Positions 54,640 to 63,820 of a stretch of DNA of 64,000 bases are shown piece after piece. The position numbers and the translations under genes are program-made. The DNA lies in assembly GCF_014189455.1 (NCBI RefSeq), contig NZ_CP050296.1, positions 3,902,001-3,966,000 of the forward strand. The letters are read 5' to 3'. This stretch comes from Mesorhizobium huakuii. Lineage in GTDB: Bacteria > Pseudomonadota > Alphaproteobacteria > Rhizobiales > Rhizobiaceae. The notes beneath the pieces are model-generated. The model ran no database searches, was not told where the DNA came from, and worked only from the letters and a program-made list of their open reading frames with translations. How positions within the stretch are numbered: the stretch's first letter is position 1; the number at the start of each line of letters is the position of its first letter.

Positions 54640-55838
54640 TGAGCGGTTCGGCGCTTTACGAGACCTTTGCTCGCGCTCCCCTGGCTTTCGACCACGGGGA
54701 AGGAACTTGGCTGGTTACCGACAAAGGCGAGCGATATCTCGATTTTGCCGGCGGTATCGCGGTCAACTCGCTCGGCCACAGCCATCCGCATCTGGTCGCG
54801 GCTCTCACCGAGCAGGCGGCAAAACTCTGGCACGTCTCCAATCTCTACGAGATTCCGGGGCAGAGCCGGCTTGGCGAGCGCCTGGCCGATGCCACCTTCG
54901 CCGACAAGGTGTTCTTCACCAATTCCGGCGCCGAGGCGCTGGAATGCGCGATCAAGACGGCGCGGCGCTACCATTTCGTCAAGGGTCATCCCGGGCGCTT
55001 CCGCGTCATCACCTTCGAAGGCGCCTTCCACGGCCGCACGCTGGCCACCATCGCGGCCGGCGGGCAGTACAAATACCTCGAAGGCTTCGGCCCCAAGGTC
55101 GAAGGCTTCGACCAGGTAGGCTTCGACGACATCGATGCCGCCGAGAAGGCGATCACGCAGGAAACCGCCGCGATCCTGATCGAGCCGGTGCAGGGTGAGG
55201 GCGGTATCCGCCCGGTCCCGACGCAGTCGTTGAAGCGGCTGCGGCAGCTTTGCGACCAGCACGGTCTGTTGTTGATCTACGACGAGGTCCAGTGCGGCAT
55301 CGGCCGCACCGGCAAATTGTTCGCGCATGAATGGTCAGGCGTGGCGCCCGACATCATGGCGATCGCCAAGGGCATTGGTGGTGGCTTCCCCATGGGCGCG
55401 TGCCTGGCCACCGACGAGGCCGTGGTCGGTATGACGTCGGGCGTGCACGGCACCACCTTCGGCGGCAACCCGCTGGCCATGGCGGTCGGCAACGCCGTGC
55501 TCGATGTGGTGCTGGAAGACGGCTTCCTCGAAGACGTCCAGCGCAAGGCATTGCTGATGAAGCAAGGCTTGGCGTCGATCGCCGACGAGTTTCCCGATGT
55601 CGTCGAAGACATCAGGGGCACCGGGCTGATGCTTGGCCTCAAATGCGCCATGCCCAACACCAAGGTGAACATGGCACTGCGCGACCAGCATTTGCTGGCG
55701 GTTCCGGCCGGCGACAATGTCATCCGCCTGCTGCCGCCGCTCACCGTGACCGACGCCGAGATCCACGAGGCGCTCAACCGCATCCGCGCTGGTGCCAAGG
55801 GCCTGGCGGACGCCATCGCCGCGGCCGCCGCGAAGTAA
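54639..55838 (+). CDS. argD: acetylornithine aminotransferase
   Basis: 399 residues, class III PLP aminotransferase. [19 protein letters not shown] (phosphate binding), [26 protein letters not shown] (PLP Asp) and the PLP Lys in [17 protein letters not shown] are all present. It makes N-acetylornithine in arginine biosynthesis (and may serve in lysine synthesis). argF follows after 16 bp, the usual rhizobial argDF pair, with hslO behind. Confidence 0.93.
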   Translation: MSGSALYETFARAPLAFDHGEGTWLVTDKGERYLDFAGGIAVNSLGHSHPHLVAALTEQAAKLWHVSNLYEIPGQSRLGERLADATFADKVFFTNSGAEALECAIKTARRYHFVKGHPGRFRVITFEGAFHGRTLATIAAGGQYKYLEGFGPKVEGFDQVGFDDIDAAEKAITQETAAILIEPVQGEGGIRPVPTQSLKRLRQLCDQHGLLLIYDEVQCGIGRTGKLFAHEWSGVAPDIMAIAKGIGGGFPMGACLATDEAVVGMTSGVHGTTFGGNPLAMAVGNAVLDVVLEDGFLEDVQRKALLMKQGLASIADEFPDVVEDIRGTGLMLGLKCAMPNTKVNMALRDQHLLAVPAGDNVIRLLPPLTVTDAEIHEALNRIRAGAKGLADAIAAAAAK

Positions 55839-55854
55839 TTCCGGAATATTGCTG

Positions 55855-56766
<912 letters not shown>

Positions 56767-56885
56767 AGTGTCCGGGCGCTTGATCTGCGGGGGCGCGATG
56801 CCTATCTGCGCCGCATCACGCAAATCAAGCGCGTTTGGACGCATGCACCCCAGGGGGCGGCATGGCCGCGCCCTGGAGCTTTGTC

Positions 56886-57893
56886 ATGTTGGAAACGCAT
56901 CAAGTGACTGAACATCACCCCAAACTCGGCGAGTTCGGCTATGCCGGCGACGATCATGTTGTGCCGTTCGAGGTCGGCCCGCTCGACGTGCGCGGCCGCA
57001 CGGTCCAGCTCGGGCCGATGCTCGACGCCATCCTCAGCCGCCACGACTATCCCGAGCCGGTCGCCCGCCTGCTGGCGGAGGCCTGTGTGCTGACGGTGTT
57101 GCTTGGCACTTCGCTCAAGTTCGAAGGCAAGTTCATCCTGCAGACCCGCACCGACGGGCCGGTCGACATGCTGGTGGCGGATTTTTCGACGCCGTCGGCG
57201 CTGCGCGCCTATGCGCGCTTCGATGCCGATAGGCTCGAGGCTTTGGTTGCTGCGGGCGAGACATCCCAGCAGACGCTGCTCGGTAGCGGCGTGCTGGCGC
57301 TGACCATCGACCAGGGCGCCCACACCCAGCGCTATCAGGGCATCGTCCAGCTTGACGGCGAAACGCTGGAGGACGCTGCGCGCACTTATTTCCGCCAGTC
57401 GGAACAGATCCCGACGGATATCAGGCTCTCGGTGGCCAAGCTTTTGACGCCCGGCGTTGGCGGCGCGCGTGAGCAGTGGCGCGCGGGCGGCATTCTGGCG
57501 CAGTTCCTGCCGCAGTCACCCGAGCGCATGCGCGTGCCCGACATTTCGGGCGGCGACGGCGATCCGCGCGACGTGACGCATGAACCGGCCGACAATTCCT
57601 GGCAGGAACTGGTGGCGCTGCTCGGTACCATCGAGCCGACCGAACTGATCGACCCGACTATCGGCGCCGAACGGCTGCTCTACCGCCTGTTCCACGAGCA
57701 TGGCGTGCGCGTCTTCGGCGGCGCCCCCGTCGCCGACCAGTGCTCATGCTCCAGGGACAAGATCCGCGGCATCCTCGAGGGTTTTTCCGCGCAAGAGATC
57801 AAGGACAGCACCGAGGATGGCGGCATCCACGTCGCCTGCGAATTCTGCTCGACGCAGTACGACTTCGACCCGGCGGAATTCGCGGCACAGTAA
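56886..57893 (+). CDS. hslO: redox-regulated chaperone Hsp33
   Basis: 335 residues. The C-terminal zinc centre is CSCSRDK ... CEFC, the Hsp33 redox switch. The N-terminal domain has FEGKFILQTRTDGPVDMLVADFSTP and GVLALTIDQGAHTQRYQGIV. Under oxidative stress the zinc is released and the protein becomes a holdase. I chose the ATG at 56886 (GGAG upstream); starts at 56862 or a TTG at 56835 are possible. It is third in the argDF-hslO group. Confidence 0.9.
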   Translation: MLETHQVTEHHPKLGEFGYAGDDHVVPFEVGPLDVRGRTVQLGPMLDAILSRHDYPEPVARLLAEACVLTVLLGTSLKFEGKFILQTRTDGPVDMLVADFSTPSALRAYARFDADRLEALVAAGETSQQTLLGSGVLALTIDQGAHTQRYQGIVQLDGETLEDAARTYFRQSEQIPTDIRLSVAKLLTPGVGGAREQWRAGGILAQFLPQSPERMRVPDISGGDGDPRDVTHEPADNSWQELVALLGTIEPTELIDPTIGAERLLYRLFHEHGVRVFGGAPVADQCSCSRDKIRGILEGFSAQEIKDSTEDGGIHVACEFCSTQYDFDPAEFAAQ

Positions 57894-57896
57894 AGT

Positions 57897-58072
57897 CCTT
57901 CCTTCTCCCCGTTTCACGGGGAGAAGGTGCCCGAAGGGCGGATGAGGGGCGGCGCTAACTTCGGCGAATAGCCGTGCGCAAACCCCGTCCTCGACGATAT
58001 CTCAGGAAGGCTCGACGCCGCCCCTCATTGCCCTGCCGGGCATTTCTCCCCGTATAGTGACGGGGAGAAAGA
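57897..58072. repeat. dispersed palindromic intergenic repeat (cttctcccc family)
   Basis: Both ends carry small hairpins with ttctccccgt / acggggagaa arms. The inner ATGAGGGGCGGCG pairs perfectly with CGCCGCCCCTCAT, so the whole unit of about 175 bp folds into a long hairpin. It fills the gap between the convergent hslO and apaG genes and may act as terminator for both. Related copies: 16605-16768 and a cut one at 63803-63820. Confidence 0.8.
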
Positions 58073-58074
58073 CG

Positions 58075-58467
58075 CTAATTCACCGTCCGCCTTGTCCCCG
58101 GCAGATCCAGCGAGAACGCCGGGATGGCGATATCAAAAGTCTCGCCGCGTTTGTTGCGCATCGTGTAGTGCCCGACCATGATGCCCGACGGGGTCGAGAG
58201 TGGGCAGCCGGACGTATATTGGTAGCTGTCGCCGGGATTGAGCTCGGGCTGGTCGCCGACCACGCCCGGGCCGCGCACTTCCTCGACCCGGCCGGCGCCG
58301 TCGGTGATGTGCCAATAGCGCGACAGAAGCTGCACGAATTCGTCCGACTGGTTGTCGATCGTTATCTGATAGCCCCAGACATAGCGGTTCTCGGAAGGAT
58401 CCGAGCGGTCCTCGAGGTAGAACGGCCTGACCTGCACTTCGATGTTGCGCGTGACGGCGCGGTACAT
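58075..58467 (-). CDS. apaG: ApaG (CorD) family protein
   Basis: 130 residues, a single FnIII-like ApaG domain: [86 protein letters not shown]. The domain was linked to Co2+ resistance and Mg2+ efflux in enterics (CorD), but its biochemical role is unclear. The ATG at 58467, with GGAGC upstream, gives the standard N-terminus; the open frame upstream is not coding. Confidence 0.92.
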   Translation of the reverse strand: MYRAVTRNIEVQVRPFYLEDRSDPSENRYVWGYQITIDNQSDEFVQLLSRYWHITDGAGRVEEVRGPGVVGDQPELNPGDSYQYTSGCPLSTPSGIMVGHYTMRNKRGETFDIAIPAFSLDLPGTRRTVN

Positions 58468-58688
58468 AAGCGGCTCCAAAACAATCCGATACCTTTCGGC
58501 GCTCCCGGCGAGCAGGTCAACGTGCGCGTCTTGTCGCGCCTGACTTTGAAACGCAGGTGCCGGCAAAGAATGTCATTTAAGTGACACACGACAATGATGG
58601 TGTGCACGAACCGGGCGACTCGGCGCTCTGTCGAACTGTTGAAAACGGCCACGATGCGGGCCGTCTTTTCTGGAGTGACCAGATCTCG

Positions 58689-59840
58689 ATGGAACTCACT
58701 CTCATAGCCGCATCGCTTTCGACTGCTCTTATCCTTTCAAACGCTGCCAGCATCCTGCTCGCCGCCTCACAGCTGAAACGGCGCACGATCATCGCACGGC
58801 CAGCCGGCAAATCGCCGCCGGTGTCGATTGTCGTGCCGTCGCGCGGCGTCGAACCGTTCACGCAGGAGACGCTGGAGCGCGCCTTCTCGCTCGACTGGCC
58901 GCGCTACGAGCTGATCTTCTGCGTCGCCCATGCCGACGATCCGGTGGTCAGGTTGATCCGCGCCGCCATTGGCCGCTTTCCAAAAGTGCCGGCCCGGCTG
59001 TTGATCGGTGACGACCGCGTCAGCGCCAATCCCAAGCTCAACAATTGCGTCAAGGGCTGGGAAGCCGCACGGCACAACTGGGTCGTCCTGGCCGATTCCA
59101 ACGTGCTGATGCCGAGAGACTACATCCAGCATCTGATGGCGGCGTGGCGGGCGGATACCGGCCTTGTCTGCTCGACGCCGATCGGTTCGCGGCCGCAGGG
59201 CTTCTGGGCCGAGGTCGAATGCGCCTTCCTCAACACGCTGCAGGCGCGCTGGCAGTACGCCGGCGAGGCGCTTGGTCTTGGTTTTGCCCAGGGCAAGAGC
59301 ATGTTGTGGAACAAGCCGATGCTGGATGCCAATGGCGGCATTCGCGCGCTGGCCGCCGAAATCGCCGAAGACGCGGCCGCGACCAAGCTGGTCAATGGCC
59401 TCGGCCTGCGCGTCAATCTCGTCGCCGCGCCCTTCGAGCAGCCGCTCGGCCGGCGCAGGCTTGGCGAGATCTGGTCGCGTCAGGCCCGCTGGGCGCGCCT
59501 GCGCCGCGTCACCTTCCCGCTGTTCTTCGCGCCCGAGATCCTGACTGGCGCGGTGGTGCCGCTGACGCTTGCGCTGGTTGCGGCTGCCGGCGCCGGCTTC
59601 AGCCTGCCGCTGACGGCCATCGGCGTGCTGGCGGCCTTCTACCTTCCGGAGTGTGCCCTGGCCTGGTCCAAGGGTTGGCACCTGTCGCCACGCTCGGTCG
59701 CGGCAATCATGGCGCGCGACCTGATCTTGCCGGCGATGTGGGCACGCGGCTGGCTCGGCGGCGCCGTCGACTGGCGCGGCAATGCGATGACCATCGGCAC
59801 CAAGGCGGCGGAACTGGAAGAGACGCCGTCGCGCGCCTGA
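58689..59840 (+). CDS. GT21-like (ceramide glucosyltransferase-type) membrane glycosyltransferase
   Basis: 383 residues. An N-terminal TM (TLIAASLSTALILSNAASILLA), a GT-A catalytic domain with VSIVVPSRGVEP, VLADSNVLMP (Asp box), AAEIAEDAAATK and the QARWARLRR (QxxRW) motif, then two to three C-terminal TM helices. This order matches ceramide glucosyltransferases, known in Agrobacterium and Mesorhizobium, where they make glycolipids (especially under phosphate limitation). Substrate is inferred from family only. Confidence 0.8.
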   Translation: MELTLIAASLSTALILSNAASILLAASQLKRRTIIARPAGKSPPVSIVVPSRGVEPFTQETLERAFSLDWPRYELIFCVAHADDPVVRLIRAAIGRFPKVPARLLIGDDRVSANPKLNNCVKGWEAARHNWVVLADSNVLMPRDYIQHLMAAWRADTGLVCSTPIGSRPQGFWAEVECAFLNTLQARWQYAGEALGLGFAQGKSMLWNKPMLDANGGIRALAAEIAEDAAATKLVNGLGLRVNLVAAPFEQPLGRRRLGEIWSRQARWARLRRVTFPLFFAPEILTGAVVPLTLALVAAAGAGFSLPLTAIGVLAAFYLPECALAWSKGWHLSPRSVAAIMARDLILPAMWARGWLGGAVDWRGNAMTIGTKAAELEETPSRA

Positions 59841-59876
59841 TCTCGACGGCTCAGCTTGATTCTAGGAGAAGTTATC

Positions 59877-59920
59877 GTATATACAAAAATTATTGGATTA
59901 GGCGCTATTTTTGTGTATAC
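59877..59920. promoter_or_regulatory. inverted repeat in the brnTA promoter
   Basis: GTATATACAAAAAT (59877-59890) and ATTTTTGTGTATAC (59907-59920) are 14-bp inverted arms with one mismatch and a 16-bp spacer. It lies 20 bp before the brnT ATG in an AT-rich island. BrnA-type antitoxins autoregulate through such palindromes. Confidence 0.65.
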
Positions 59921-59940
59921 ATAATTTATGAAACGCACCG

Positions 59941-60061
59941 ATGGCGATGCTGTTCGAGTGGGATGAAAACAAGGCAAGGACGAACAAGGCCAAGCATGGC
60001 GTGGATTTTGCGATCGCTCCATCCTTCGATTTCGCCAATGGACTATGTCGAAAACCTCTAA
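59941..60061 (+). pseudogene. brnT: BrnT toxin remnant with internal deletion
   Basis: It begins MAMLFEWDENKARTNKAKHGVDFAIAPSFDF, the clear BrnT N-terminus. After about 37 residues the DNA jumps directly into TATGTCGAAAACCTCTAA, which in another frame is YVENL-stop, the usual BrnT C-terminus. About 50 central residues, which carry the RNase core, are therefore deleted, and the remnant is 121 bp instead of about 280. The brnA start overlaps the stop as in intact pairs. This is a real deletion, not a one-base error. Confidence 0.82.
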
Positions 60062-60371
60062 GACAATCGTCCACCGCGAGGCTAGCCCGCCAAAGCAGTC
60101 ACGTGCTGATGCTTTGGCGCTTGCCAGCAAGGCGCTCGCCGCGATGACCGATGAAGAAGATGCTACGATCATCGCTGCCGCCGAGGCCGATCCAGATGCA
60201 CAACCGACCGATGTCGTTTCGCGCCGCAAGGTTGGCCGGCCACCACTTGCGCGCCCCAAGCGTGCCATACAGTTGCGGCTAGATGCCGATGTTCTCGACC
60301 GCTTCAAGGCTGATGGTGACGGCTGGCAGACGCGCATGAACGAAGCGCTGCGCAAGGCGGTGGGTCTGTAA
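60045..60371 (+). CDS. brnA: BrnA-family antitoxin (now without toxin)
   Basis: 108 residues. The N-terminal part is charged (MSKTSKTIVHREASPPKQSRADA), and the C-terminal ribbon-helix-helix is RAIQLRLDADVLDRFKADGDGWQTRMNEALRKAVGL, as in BrnA (PF14384). It should dimerise, bind DNA and repress its promoter palindrome at 59877-59920. As the toxin gene beside it is deleted, the protein may survive as a solitary repressor or as an anti-toxin against BrnT elsewhere. It converges on metZ with 21 bp between. Confidence 0.87.
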   Translation: MSKTSKTIVHREASPPKQSRADALALASKALAAMTDEEDATIIAAAEADPDAQPTDVVSRRKVGRPPLARPKRAIQLRLDADVLDRFKADGDGWQTRMNEALRKAVGL

Positions 60372-60392
60372 CCCTCGGCCTGCCGCTTGCCG

Positions 60393-61580
60393 CTATCCGG
60401 CCTTCAGCGCCTGCGCGATATCTTCCAGCAGATCGTCGGTATCCTCCAGGCCGATCGACAGCCTGAGCGTACCAGGCCCGATGCCGAGTTCGGCGCGCGC
60501 CTCGTCGCTCAAATTCTTGTGCGTCGTCGTCGCCGGATGGGTGATCAGGCTCTTGGCATCGCCAAGGTTGTTCGAGATCAGCACGATTTCGAGCGCGTTC
60601 TGCAGCGCGAAGGCCGCCTGCTTGCCGTCCTTGACGTCGAGGCAGATCAGCGTCGAGCCGCCCGACATCTGCTTCTTGACGATCTCGGCCTGCGGATGGT
60701 CGGCACGGCCGGGATAGATAACGCGGGCAATCTGCGGCTGATCTGCGAGGAAATCGGCGATCTTGCCGGCGCTCTCCGTCTGCTGGCGCACGCGCAGCGG
60801 CAGCGTCTCCAGGCCCTTTAGCAGCGTCCAGGCGTTGAAGGGCGACAGGCTGGGGCCGGTGTGGCGGAAATAGTCGTGCAAATTCTCGTCGATCCACTTC
60901 TTGTCCGACAAGATGACGCCGCCAAGACAACGGCCCTGGCCATCAATGTGCTTGGTCGCCGAATAGACGACGATATGGGCACCAAGCTGCAAAGGCTTCT
61001 GCTGCAAAGGCGTGGCAAAGACATTGTCGACGACAAGCCGTGCGCCGATCGAGTTGGCGAGCGAAGCGACGGCGGCGATGTCGACCACTTCCAATGTCGG
61101 ATTGGTCGGGCTTTCCAGGAAGAACAGTTTTGTGTTTGGCCTGACCGCCTTTTCCCAGTTGGCGATGTCGGTGCCGTCGACCAGCGTCGCCTCGATGCCG
61201 TAGCGCGGCGCCAACGTTTCGACCACCCAGCGGCAGGAGCCGAACAAAGCGCGCGCCGCCACGATATGGTCACCGGCCTTGACGCTGCACAGAAGGGCCG
61301 CCGTCACCGCCGCCATGCCCGATGCCGTGGCGCGTGCGTCCTCGGCACCTTCCAGCGCGCACATGCGCTTTTCGAACATGTCGACGGTCGGATTGGCGTA
61401 GCGCGAATAGATGAAACCGGGTTCCTCGCCCTTGAAACGGGCTTCGGCGGCCTGGGCCGTTTGATAGACATAGCCCTGGGTCAGGTACATCGCCTCGGAG
61501 GTCTCGCCGAAGCCGGAACGCAAGGTTCCGCTGTGCACGAGGGCTGTCTGAGGCTTCCAGTTGCGCTTCTTGCTGCTCAT
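60393..61580 (-). CDS. metZ: O-succinylhomoserine sulfhydrylase
   Basis: 395 residues, Cys/Met-metabolism PLP family. The PLP Lys lies in VYSATKHIDGQGRCLGG; RYANPTVDMFEKRM, SGMAAVTAALL and LESPTNPTLEVVDI are typical. It condenses O-succinylhomoserine with sulfide to form homocysteine. The ATG at 61580 gives the known N-terminus (MSSKKRNWKPQT). A SAM-II riboswitch and terminator lie in its leader, so expression is switched off by S-adenosylmethionine. Confidence 0.93.
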   Translation of the reverse strand: MSSKKRNWKPQTALVHSGTLRSGFGETSEAMYLTQGYVYQTAQAAEARFKGEEPGFIYSRYANPTVDMFEKRMCALEGAEDARATASGMAAVTAALLCSVKAGDHIVAARALFGSCRWVVETLAPRYGIEATLVDGTDIANWEKAVRPNTKLFFLESPTNPTLEVVDIAAVASLANSIGARLVVDNVFATPLQQKPLQLGAHIVVYSATKHIDGQGRCLGGVILSDKKWIDENLHDYFRHTGPSLSPFNAWTLLKGLETLPLRVRQQTESAGKIADFLADQPQIARVIYPGRADHPQAEIVKKQMSGGSTLICLDVKDGKQAAFALQNALEIVLISNNLGDAKSLITHPATTTHKNLSDEARAELGIGPGTLRLSIGLEDTDDLLEDIAQALKAG

Positions 61581-61598
61581 CGCTCTTGTTCCAGACAC

Positions 61599-61631
61599 AA
61601 AAAAACCGGCCGCGAAAGTCGCAACCGGTCC
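61599..61631 (-). terminator. riboswitch-controlled terminator before metZ
   Basis: On the minus strand ACCGGTTGCGA pairs with TCGCGGCCGGT (two mismatches) and is followed by a seven-T run. It lies between the SAM-II aptamer and the metZ start. Confidence 0.85.
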
Positions 61632-61651
61632 ATACGGCCTCGCGGCCAACG

Positions 61652-61707
61652 GTCCTTTAGCGACTTGTTTAACGTGGCTGCAAGCCGACCGGCCAAATCA
61701 CCACGGG
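61652..61707 (-). ncRNA. SAM-II riboswitch aptamer of metZ
   Basis: On the minus strand the RNA reads CCCGTGGTGATTTGGCCGG, then CGGCTTGCAGCCACG, TTAAACAAGTCGCTAAAGG. The pieces GGTGATTTG, GCTTGCAGCCACGTTAAA and GTCGCTAAAG are the SAM-II signature, and CGTGG/CCACG forms the first stem. It binds S-adenosylmethionine and in alphaproteobacteria typically precedes metA, metZ or metC. A terminator follows, so control is transcriptional. Confidence 0.93.
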
Positions 61708-61813
61708 ATAACGACCCTTTAGACCCGTACCACGCTTGCGTCAATTGCCGGCTTCATTAAGAGGTTTGTACCAAGCAGGTTTCGCCAAAAGCCTGCCCTC
61801 TAGGAGCGTAGCC

Positions 61814-62908
61814 TTGCGGCAGACAGGCATTCTTCCCGATCAGGACATTGCGGCGCTGTTCCAGTCCGGTGCGCTGAAGTCGCCGCGCGCGCTCGATACC
61901 GACCAGATCCAGCCGGCCAGCCTCGATCTCAGGCTCGGCGACAAGGCCTGGCGGGTGCGCGCCTCCTTCCTGCCGGGTCCCAACCACAAGGTTTCGGAAA
62001 AGCTCGACAGGCTGAAGCTGCACGAGATCAATCTGGCCGAAGGCGCGGTGCTGGAGACGGGCTGTGTCTACATCGTGCCGCTGCTCGAAAGCCTGGCATT
62101 GCCGGCGGAGATTTCCGCCTCCGCCAATCCGAAGAGCTCGACCGGACGGCTCGACATCTTCACCCGTGTAATGACCGACCGTGGCCATGAGTTCGACAAG
62201 ATCGCCGCCGGCTATAACGGTCCGCTCTACCTGGAAGTCAGCCCGCGCACCTTCCCGATCGTCGTGCGCACCGGCTCGCGCCTGTCGCAGATCCGCTTCC
62301 GCACCGGCAACGCGCTGCTCTCGGAAGCCGAACTCAATGAATTGCACCGCGCGCAGATGCTGGTCGCCACCGAACCGCCGAATATTTCGGGCGGCGGCAT
62401 CGCGCTGTCGATCGATCTCAACGGCGACAGTGACGGGCTGGTCGGCTATCGCGGCAAGCATCACACCGGCCTCGTCGATGTCGACAAGCGCGCGGCGCAG
62501 GATGTCGTCGATTTCTGGGAGCCGATCCACAAGAGCGGCGCCGGCGAACTGGTGCTCGACCCGGATGAATTCTACATCCTGGTCAGCCAGGAAGCGGTAC
62601 ATGTACCGCCGCTCTACGCCGCCGAGATGACGCCCTTCGATCCGCTGGTCGGCGAATTCCGCGTCCACTATGCCGGCTTCTTCGACCCGGGCTTCGGCCA
62701 TTCGGCATCAGGCGGCACCGGCAGCCGGGCGGTGCTTGAAGTGCGCAGCCACGAAGTGCCGTTCATCCTCGACCATGGCCAGATCGTCGGCCGGCTGGTC
62801 TACGAGCACATGCTGAAGCGGCCGCAGGCGCTCTACGGCACCGATCTCGGCTCCAACTACCAGGCGCAGGGCCTGAAACTCTCCAAGCATTTCCGCGCCG
62901 CGCGCTGA
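61814..62908 (+). CDS. dcd: 2'-deoxycytidine 5'-triphosphate deaminase (long rhizobial type)
   Basis: 364 residues, twice the length of the classic Dcd, with two dUTPase-fold halves. GILPDQDIAALFQSGAL at the start, PASLDLRLGDKAWRV, SANPKSSTGRLDIFTRVM and later SHEVPFILDHGQIVGRLVYEHM are the family motifs. It supplies dUTP (toward dTTP) by deaminating dCTP. The TTG at 61814 follows AGGAGC by 7 nt and gives MRQTGILPDQD, so I prefer it over an upstream start. Divergent from metZ. Confidence 0.85.
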   Translation: MRQTGILPDQDIAALFQSGALKSPRALDTDQIQPASLDLRLGDKAWRVRASFLPGPNHKVSEKLDRLKLHEINLAEGAVLETGCVYIVPLLESLALPAEISASANPKSSTGRLDIFTRVMTDRGHEFDKIAAGYNGPLYLEVSPRTFPIVVRTGSRLSQIRFRTGNALLSEAELNELHRAQMLVATEPPNISGGGIALSIDLNGDSDGLVGYRGKHHTGLVDVDKRAAQDVVDFWEPIHKSGAGELVLDPDEFYILVSQEAVHVPPLYAAEMTPFDPLVGEFRVHYAGFFDPGFGHSASGGTGSRAVLEVRSHEVPFILDHGQIVGRLVYEHMLKRPQALYGTDLGSNYQAQGLKLSKHFRAAR

Positions 62909-63007
62909 GCCTCGACTGCCGCCAGGCAAAATACTTGCCTGTGCCGGCACATCATGCTTGGCTGACTTGTCGGTCGCAGCGATGCGGCGCTCAAGGGGAA
63001 CAAGAAA

Positions 63008-63781
63008 ATGCAGATTTCAAAATGGATCCTGTCGGCGGCAGGCGCTGCCATGTTGGCGATGGCCGCCGGCTCTCTGTCGGCGCAGGCCGCCGAGAAATTG
63101 AAAATCGGTACCGAGGGCGCCTATCCGCCGTTCAACACCATCACCTCGGACGGCAAGGTTGTCGGTTTCGATATCGACATCGCCAATGCGCTGTGCGCGC
63201 AGATGAAGGTCGAGTGCGAGATCGTCACCCAGGACTGGGACGGCATCATTCCCGCCCTGCAGGCCAAGAAATTCGATGCCATCATCGCCTCGATGAGCAT
63301 CACCGAAGAGCGCAAGAAGCAGGTTGCCTTCACCAACAAATACTACACCACGCCGCTCGCTCTGGTGGCGCCAAAGGACAGCGAGCTGACCTCGACCGAC
63401 CCGGCGGCACTTGCCGGCAAGACGGTCGGTGCCCAGGCTTCGACCACGCAGGCCGACTATGCCCAGAACACCTATGGCAAGGCGGGTGCGGAGGCAAAGC
63501 TCTACCCGACCCAGGAAGAGGCGATCACCGACCTCACCAACGGCCGGCTTGATGCCGTGATTTCGGACAAGTTCGTGCTGGTGGACTGGCTGAAGAAGGC
63601 AAGTGACGGCTGCTGCAAGCTGATCGGCGACGTCAAGGGTACCGAGACGCAAGCCGGCATCGCTGTTCGCCTCGACGACACCGCCCTGCGCGACAAGCTC
63701 AACGCGGCCATTGATGCGATCGTCGCTGACGGCACCTACAAGAAAATCCAGGCCAAGTATTTCGACTTCGATATTTATTGA
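63008..63781 (+). CDS. amino-acid ABC transporter substrate-binding protein (Lys/Arg/ornithine type)
   Basis: 257 residues: signal peptide (MQISKWILSAAGAAMLAMAAGSLSAQA) and an SBP_bac_3 domain (LKIGTEGAYPPFNTITSDGKVVGFDIDIANALCAQM, then DWDGIIPALQAKKFDAIIASMSITEERKK, the ArgT/HisJ-like signature). Two cysteines occur in DGCCKLIG. It should bind basic amino acids in the periplasm. Permease genes would be expected downstream but an insertion sequence begins about 40 bp after the stop. Confidence 0.9.
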   Translation: MQISKWILSAAGAAMLAMAAGSLSAQAAEKLKIGTEGAYPPFNTITSDGKVVGFDIDIANALCAQMKVECEIVTQDWDGIIPALQAKKFDAIIASMSITEERKKQVAFTNKYYTTPLALVAPKDSELTSTDPAALAGKTVGAQASTTQADYAQNTYGKAGAEAKLYPTQEEAITDLTNGRLDAVISDKFVLVDWLKKASDGCCKLIGDVKGTETQAGIAVRLDDTALRDKLNAAIDAIVADGTYKKIQAKYFDFDIY

Positions 63782-63802
63782 GGTTGAAGCCTGCCTCGCT
63801 TC

Positions 63803-63820
63803 TTCCTTCTCCCCTTGCGG
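63803..63820. repeat. interrupted copy of the cttctcccc palindromic repeat
   Basis: tccttctccccttgcggg matches the start of the repeats at 16605 and 57897 but stops where the insertion-sequence-like DNA begins, so the element appears inserted into it. Confidence 0.6.
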
